Positions 61,582-64,000 of a stretch of DNA of 64,000 nt are shown here, one piece after another. This DNA is from CAISIP01 sp031396205 (GTDB lineage Bacteria > Pseudomonadota > Gammaproteobacteria > Burkholderiales > Burkholderiaceae_C), in the NCBI GenBank assembly GCA_031396205.1, contig JANNKH010000128.1, positions 1 through 64,000 on the forward strand, written 5' to 3'. A model generated the notes under the pieces. The model was not told where the DNA came from. It saw only the letters and a list, made by a program, of their open reading frames with translations, and did no database searches. Position 1 is the first letter of the stretch. Every line of letters starts with the position of its first letter. Position numbers and translations under genes: made by a program.

Positions 61582-62268
61582 CTATGGCCTGGACGGCGCA
61601 AGCCGGCGGCCCGGCCCGTCGGCGCCGATTCTGGCAGCGCTTTCAGCCCGCGGGTAATCGCAGTACGACTGCACCGCGCATGTTGCACAGCGAGGCTGGC
61701 GGGCCAGGCAGACATAGCGGCCATGCAGAATCAGCCAATGGTGTGCGTTGACCAGGTAGCGCTCGGGAATGCGCCGCAACAGGTTGCGCTCGACTTCCAG
61801 CGGCGTCTTGCCCGGAGCCAGGCCAGTCCGGTTGCCCAGTCGCAGCAGGTGGGTATCGACCGCGATGGTGGGTTCGCCGAATGCCGAATTGAGGATCACG
61901 TTGGCGGTCTTGCGCCCCACGCCGGGAAGCGCTTCAAGCTGGTCGCGCTCGCGCGGCACCCGGCCGCCGTGCTGCTCGACCAGGATCGAGCAGGTCTGCA
62001 GCAGGTGGCGTGCCTTGCTGCGGTACAGCCCGATCGTCTTGATATGCTGTTCCAGTGCTTCCTGTCCCAGGTCCCGTATTTTGCCGGGCGTGTTTGCGAC
62101 CAGAAACAGGCGACGGGTCGCCTTGTTGACGCTCTTGTCGGTGGCCTGTGCGCTGAGCAGCACCGCGGTCAGCAGTTCGAATACGCTGGTGTACGCGAGC
62201 TCGGTAACGGGCAGCGGATTGATCGCTTGCAGGGTCGCGAAAAAGCCGTCGATGTCGCTCTCGTTCAT
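61582..62268 (-). CDS. nth: endonuclease III
   Basis: A 228-residue base-excision repair glycosylase/AP lyase for oxidised pyrimidines. The helix-hairpin-helix LPGVGRKTANVILN carries the catalytic Lys, the catalytic Asp is in TIAVDTHLLRLGNR, and the Fe-S ligands are CLARQPRCATCAVQSYC (C-x6-C-x2-C-x5-C). The tail is about 15 residues longer than in E. coli. The start MNESDID (ATG 62268) lies 50 bases after the glutamate dehydrogenase stop. Confidence 0.94.
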   Translation of the reverse strand: MNESDIDGFFATLQAINPLPVTELAYTSVFELLTAVLLSAQATDKSVNKATRRLFLVANTPGKIRDLGQEALEQHIKTIGLYRSKARHLLQTCSILVEQHGGRVPRERDQLEALPGVGRKTANVILNSAFGEPTIAVDTHLLRLGNRTGLAPGKTPLEVERNLLRRIPERYLVNAHHWLILHGRYVCLARQPRCATCAVQSYCDYPRAESAARIGADGPGRRLAPSRP

Positions 62269-62317
62269 GGCAACGCAACCGGATCCGGCGAGCCGGTGCG
62301 CCACGGCAGTTGCAGCG

Positions 62318-64000
62318 TCACGCCAGCTGTCGCAGTTCGCGCATTGCCACCGACACCGGCGCAAGGTCGGCGCCCTGGGTCGACACCATCGCCAGCAGGT
62401 GGTTCAGCCTGCGGATCGCGGGGTCGTGGCGCTGGCGCCAATCGGCCAGTTCTTCCTTGCGCGACAGCAGGCCGAGTGTGATCTGGCTGGCGATCGAATA
62501 GACATCGTCGCGCGCGCTGCCGCGCGCCTGCGTCTGCCAAAGGGTTTCGGTGGGCAGCCGGTTGATTTCTGTGCGCCAACCAGTCAGGCCCAGCTCGTTA
62601 TCTACACAAAAATAGGTGCGGGCTGCCATCTCCAGCGTGTTCTGGGCGCTCTGGGCCAGGTTGACGAGGTCGAGAACCGGGAAGATGAATTCCAGTGCAC
62701 TCAGGTCCTGCGCCAGCGCAGGCTCCACCCCGGCTTCGCACAGCTTTGCGCAGGCAATCTGCCAGTCGCTCAGTCCTCCCTCGGGCAGCCAATCGGCCAG
62801 ATTGGCGCGCATGGCGGTGGCGCCAGGCTGGTAACGGCTGATCAGTTGCGGCAGGTCGGTGTTGTCCGATCGGGCGCGCAGCATCCAGCGCGATGCCCGC
62901 TGGGCGATCGCGGTCAGCTTGGTCAGCAAATCAAGTTGCAGCTTCGCGTCCACCTTGTAGTCCAGCGCATCGATCTGGTCCCACAGGCGTTCGAGGTCGA
63001 ATATTTCGCGTGCCAGCGTAAAGGCCCGCACCACGTCGGCGGCTGTCGCCACCGATTCGGCAGCGATGAAATTGACAAAGGTGGCACCGGTACGGTTGAG
63101 CACGGTGTTGGTGATGTAGGCCGCGATGATCTCGCGCTTGAGCGCGTGGCCGTCCACCGCCAGCGGGAACCGTTCACCCAGTACTTTCGGGAAATAGTCC
63201 TTCAGCGAACGGCTGAAGTAGGGGTCGTCCGGCAGATTGCTGGCCAGCAGGTCGTCGAACACCGACATCTTGGCGTAGGCCAACACGACGGCGCCTTCGG
63301 GTGCAGTAAGGCCGTGCCTGCGCGCCCGGCGCTGGGCAATTTCCGGGTCGCTTGGCAGGTATTCGATCGCGCGGTTGAGTCGGCCGGACCCTTCGAGCCA
63401 TTGCATCAGGCGCTGCTGGCCATCGAGCAGGTACAGCGGTCGGTGCGCTGCAATCTCCAATGCCTGAGTCTGGTAGTAGTTGTCCTGCAAGACCAGCGTG
63501 GCGACCTCGTCGGTCATCGATGCCAACAATTCATTGCGCTGCTTGAGCGTCAGATCGCCCGCCTCGACGATCTGACCCAACAAGATCTTGATGTTCACTT
63601 CATGGTCCGAGCAGTCCACGCCGGCCGAGTTGTCGATCGCGTCGGTATAGATGAGGCCACCTTTTTGTGCGAACTCGATCCGGCCTTTCTGGGTAGCGCC
63701 GAGGTTGCCGCCTTCGGCGAACACCTTGCAGCGCAGTTCCGCGCCGTCGACCCTGAATGCGTCGCTGGCCTTGTCACCGACCTGAGCGTGGGTCTCCTGG
63801 CTGGACTTCACATAGGTGCCGATGCCGCCGTTGTATAGCAGATCCACCGGTGCCAGCAAGATCGCGTGCAGTAGATCGGCCGGCGCCATGTCGGTCGCCT
63901 CGGTGCCAATGACGGCGCGGGCCTGCGCACTGAGCTTGATTGACTTGGCCGAGCGCGCAAACACGCCACCCCCTTCCGAGATCAGGCTTTTGTCATAGTC
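62318..64000 (-). CDS. gdhB: NAD-specific glutamate dehydrogenase (large type), 3' part
   Basis: About 560 C-terminal residues of the 180-kDa-class NAD-glutamate dehydrogenase; the gene continues past the right edge of the window. Recognisable parts are DLLYNGGIGTYVKSSQETHAQ, AEGGNLGATQKGRIEFAQKGG and NSAGVDCSDHEVNIKILLG from the dehydrogenase core. The helical C-terminal domain follows. It deaminates glutamate to 2-oxoglutarate for catabolism. The product is truncated only by the window, not by mutation. Confidence 0.93.
   Translation of the reverse strand, partial: DYDKSLISEGGGVFARSAKSIKLSAQARAVIGTEATDMAPADLLHAILLAPVDLLYNGGIGTYVKSSQETHAQVGDKASDAFRVDGAELRCKVFAEGGNLGATQKGRIEFAQKGGLIYTDAIDNSAGVDCSDHEVNIKILLGQIVEAGDLTLKQRNELLASMTDEVATLVLQDNYYQTQALEIAAHRPLYLLDGQQRLMQWLEGSGRLNRAIEYLPSDPEIAQRRARRHGLTAPEGAVVLAYAKMSVFDDLLASNLPDDPYFSRSLKDYFPKVLGERFPLAVDGHALKREIIAAYITNTVLNRTGATFVNFIAAESVATAADVVRAFTLAREIFDLERLWDQIDALDYKVDAKLQLDLLTKLTAIAQRASRWMLRARSDNTDLPQLISRYQPGATAMRANLADWLPEGGLSDWQIACAKLCEAGVEPALAQDLSALEFIFPVLDLVNLAQSAQNTLEMAARTYFCVDNELGLTGWRTEINRLPTETLWQTQARGSARDDVYSIASQITLGLLSRKEELADWRQRHDPAIRRLNHLLAMVSTQGADLAPVSVAMRELRQLA

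Noticed and set aside
1..64000. Search for CRISPR arrays, insertion sequences, prophage, tRNA and rRNA genes
   Set aside because: No regularly spaced repeats, transposase or integrase genes, or tRNA/rRNA-like segments were recognised by eye.

Overview
The window reads as a high-GC betaproteobacterium, most likely of the order Burkholderiales. The clues are two solute-receptor types common there (TRAP/DctP and Bug/TctC), a class I phaC-phaA-phaB polyhydroxybutyrate operon, a zapB-like/zapA/6S RNA cluster, a soluble NAD-reducing [NiFe]-hydrogenase of the Cupriavidus HoxFUYH type, an AtpE with Asp rather than Glu in helix 2, and PEP-CTERM surface proteins. Genus assignment is not possible from the sequence alone.

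Layout. 1-680: a fragment resembling a dihydroorotase (minus strand) abuts a truncated PAS sensor (plus strand); this is a rearrangement or a chimeric join. 1063-8055: one minus-strand catabolic operon (SMP-30 lactonase, GntR/FCD regulator, IDH/IPMDH-type dehydrogenase, Gfo/Idh/MocA oxidoreductase, TRAP transporter, ABM monooxygenase) with a palindromic operator ahead of it. 8280-17605: mixed housekeeping and accessory genes, including an in-frame TadA/haloalkane dehalogenase fusion, an LD-carboxypeptidase, a Bug receptor, a guanidinium exporter, fragments of a TetR regulator and of a PEP-CTERM protein, and an intact PEP-CTERM gene behind a sigma-54-type promoter. 17784-24410: hoxFUYHW-hypA with a reductive-dehalogenase-like Fe-S protein upstream and an FNR-type palindrome between them. 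24550-32142: a frameshifted NIPSNAP gene, an orphan atpE, DUF2164 and DUF2062 genes, a Pat-type acyl-CoA synthetase/acetyltransferase, glgC, and Rrf2 and HPF-like genes. 32293-45536: nhaR, an esterase, maiA, pgeF, the phaCAB operon with a strong terminator, a PIG-L deacetylase, an HCCA isomerase coupled to a GST stub, and an HD-GYP protein coupled to a PAS-GGDEF-EAL protein. 45533-49765: an acyl-CoA synthetase, panE, a TauE/SafE exporter, 6S RNA, zapA and a zapB-like gene. 49819-60413: a cobalamin riboswitch followed by a corrinoid uptake and late-cobalamin cluster (btuB, btuF-like, cobU, btuF, btuC, btuD, cobQ, cobT, cobS, cobC). 60395-64000: a membrane diguanylate cyclase, nth, and the 3' part of a large NAD-glutamate dehydrogenase.

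How it fits together. The cobalamin cluster would import corrinoids and attach the lower ligand. The reductive-dehalogenase-like protein belongs to a corrinoid-linked family, and the window also encodes a DhlA-type dehalogenase with all catalytic residues. HoxFUYH would link H2 to the NAD(H) pool, and the PHB operon and glgC would store surplus carbon and reductant. Whether dehalogenation is a real trait of this organism is inference. No CRISPR array, phage, insertion sequence, tRNA or rRNA gene was recognised.
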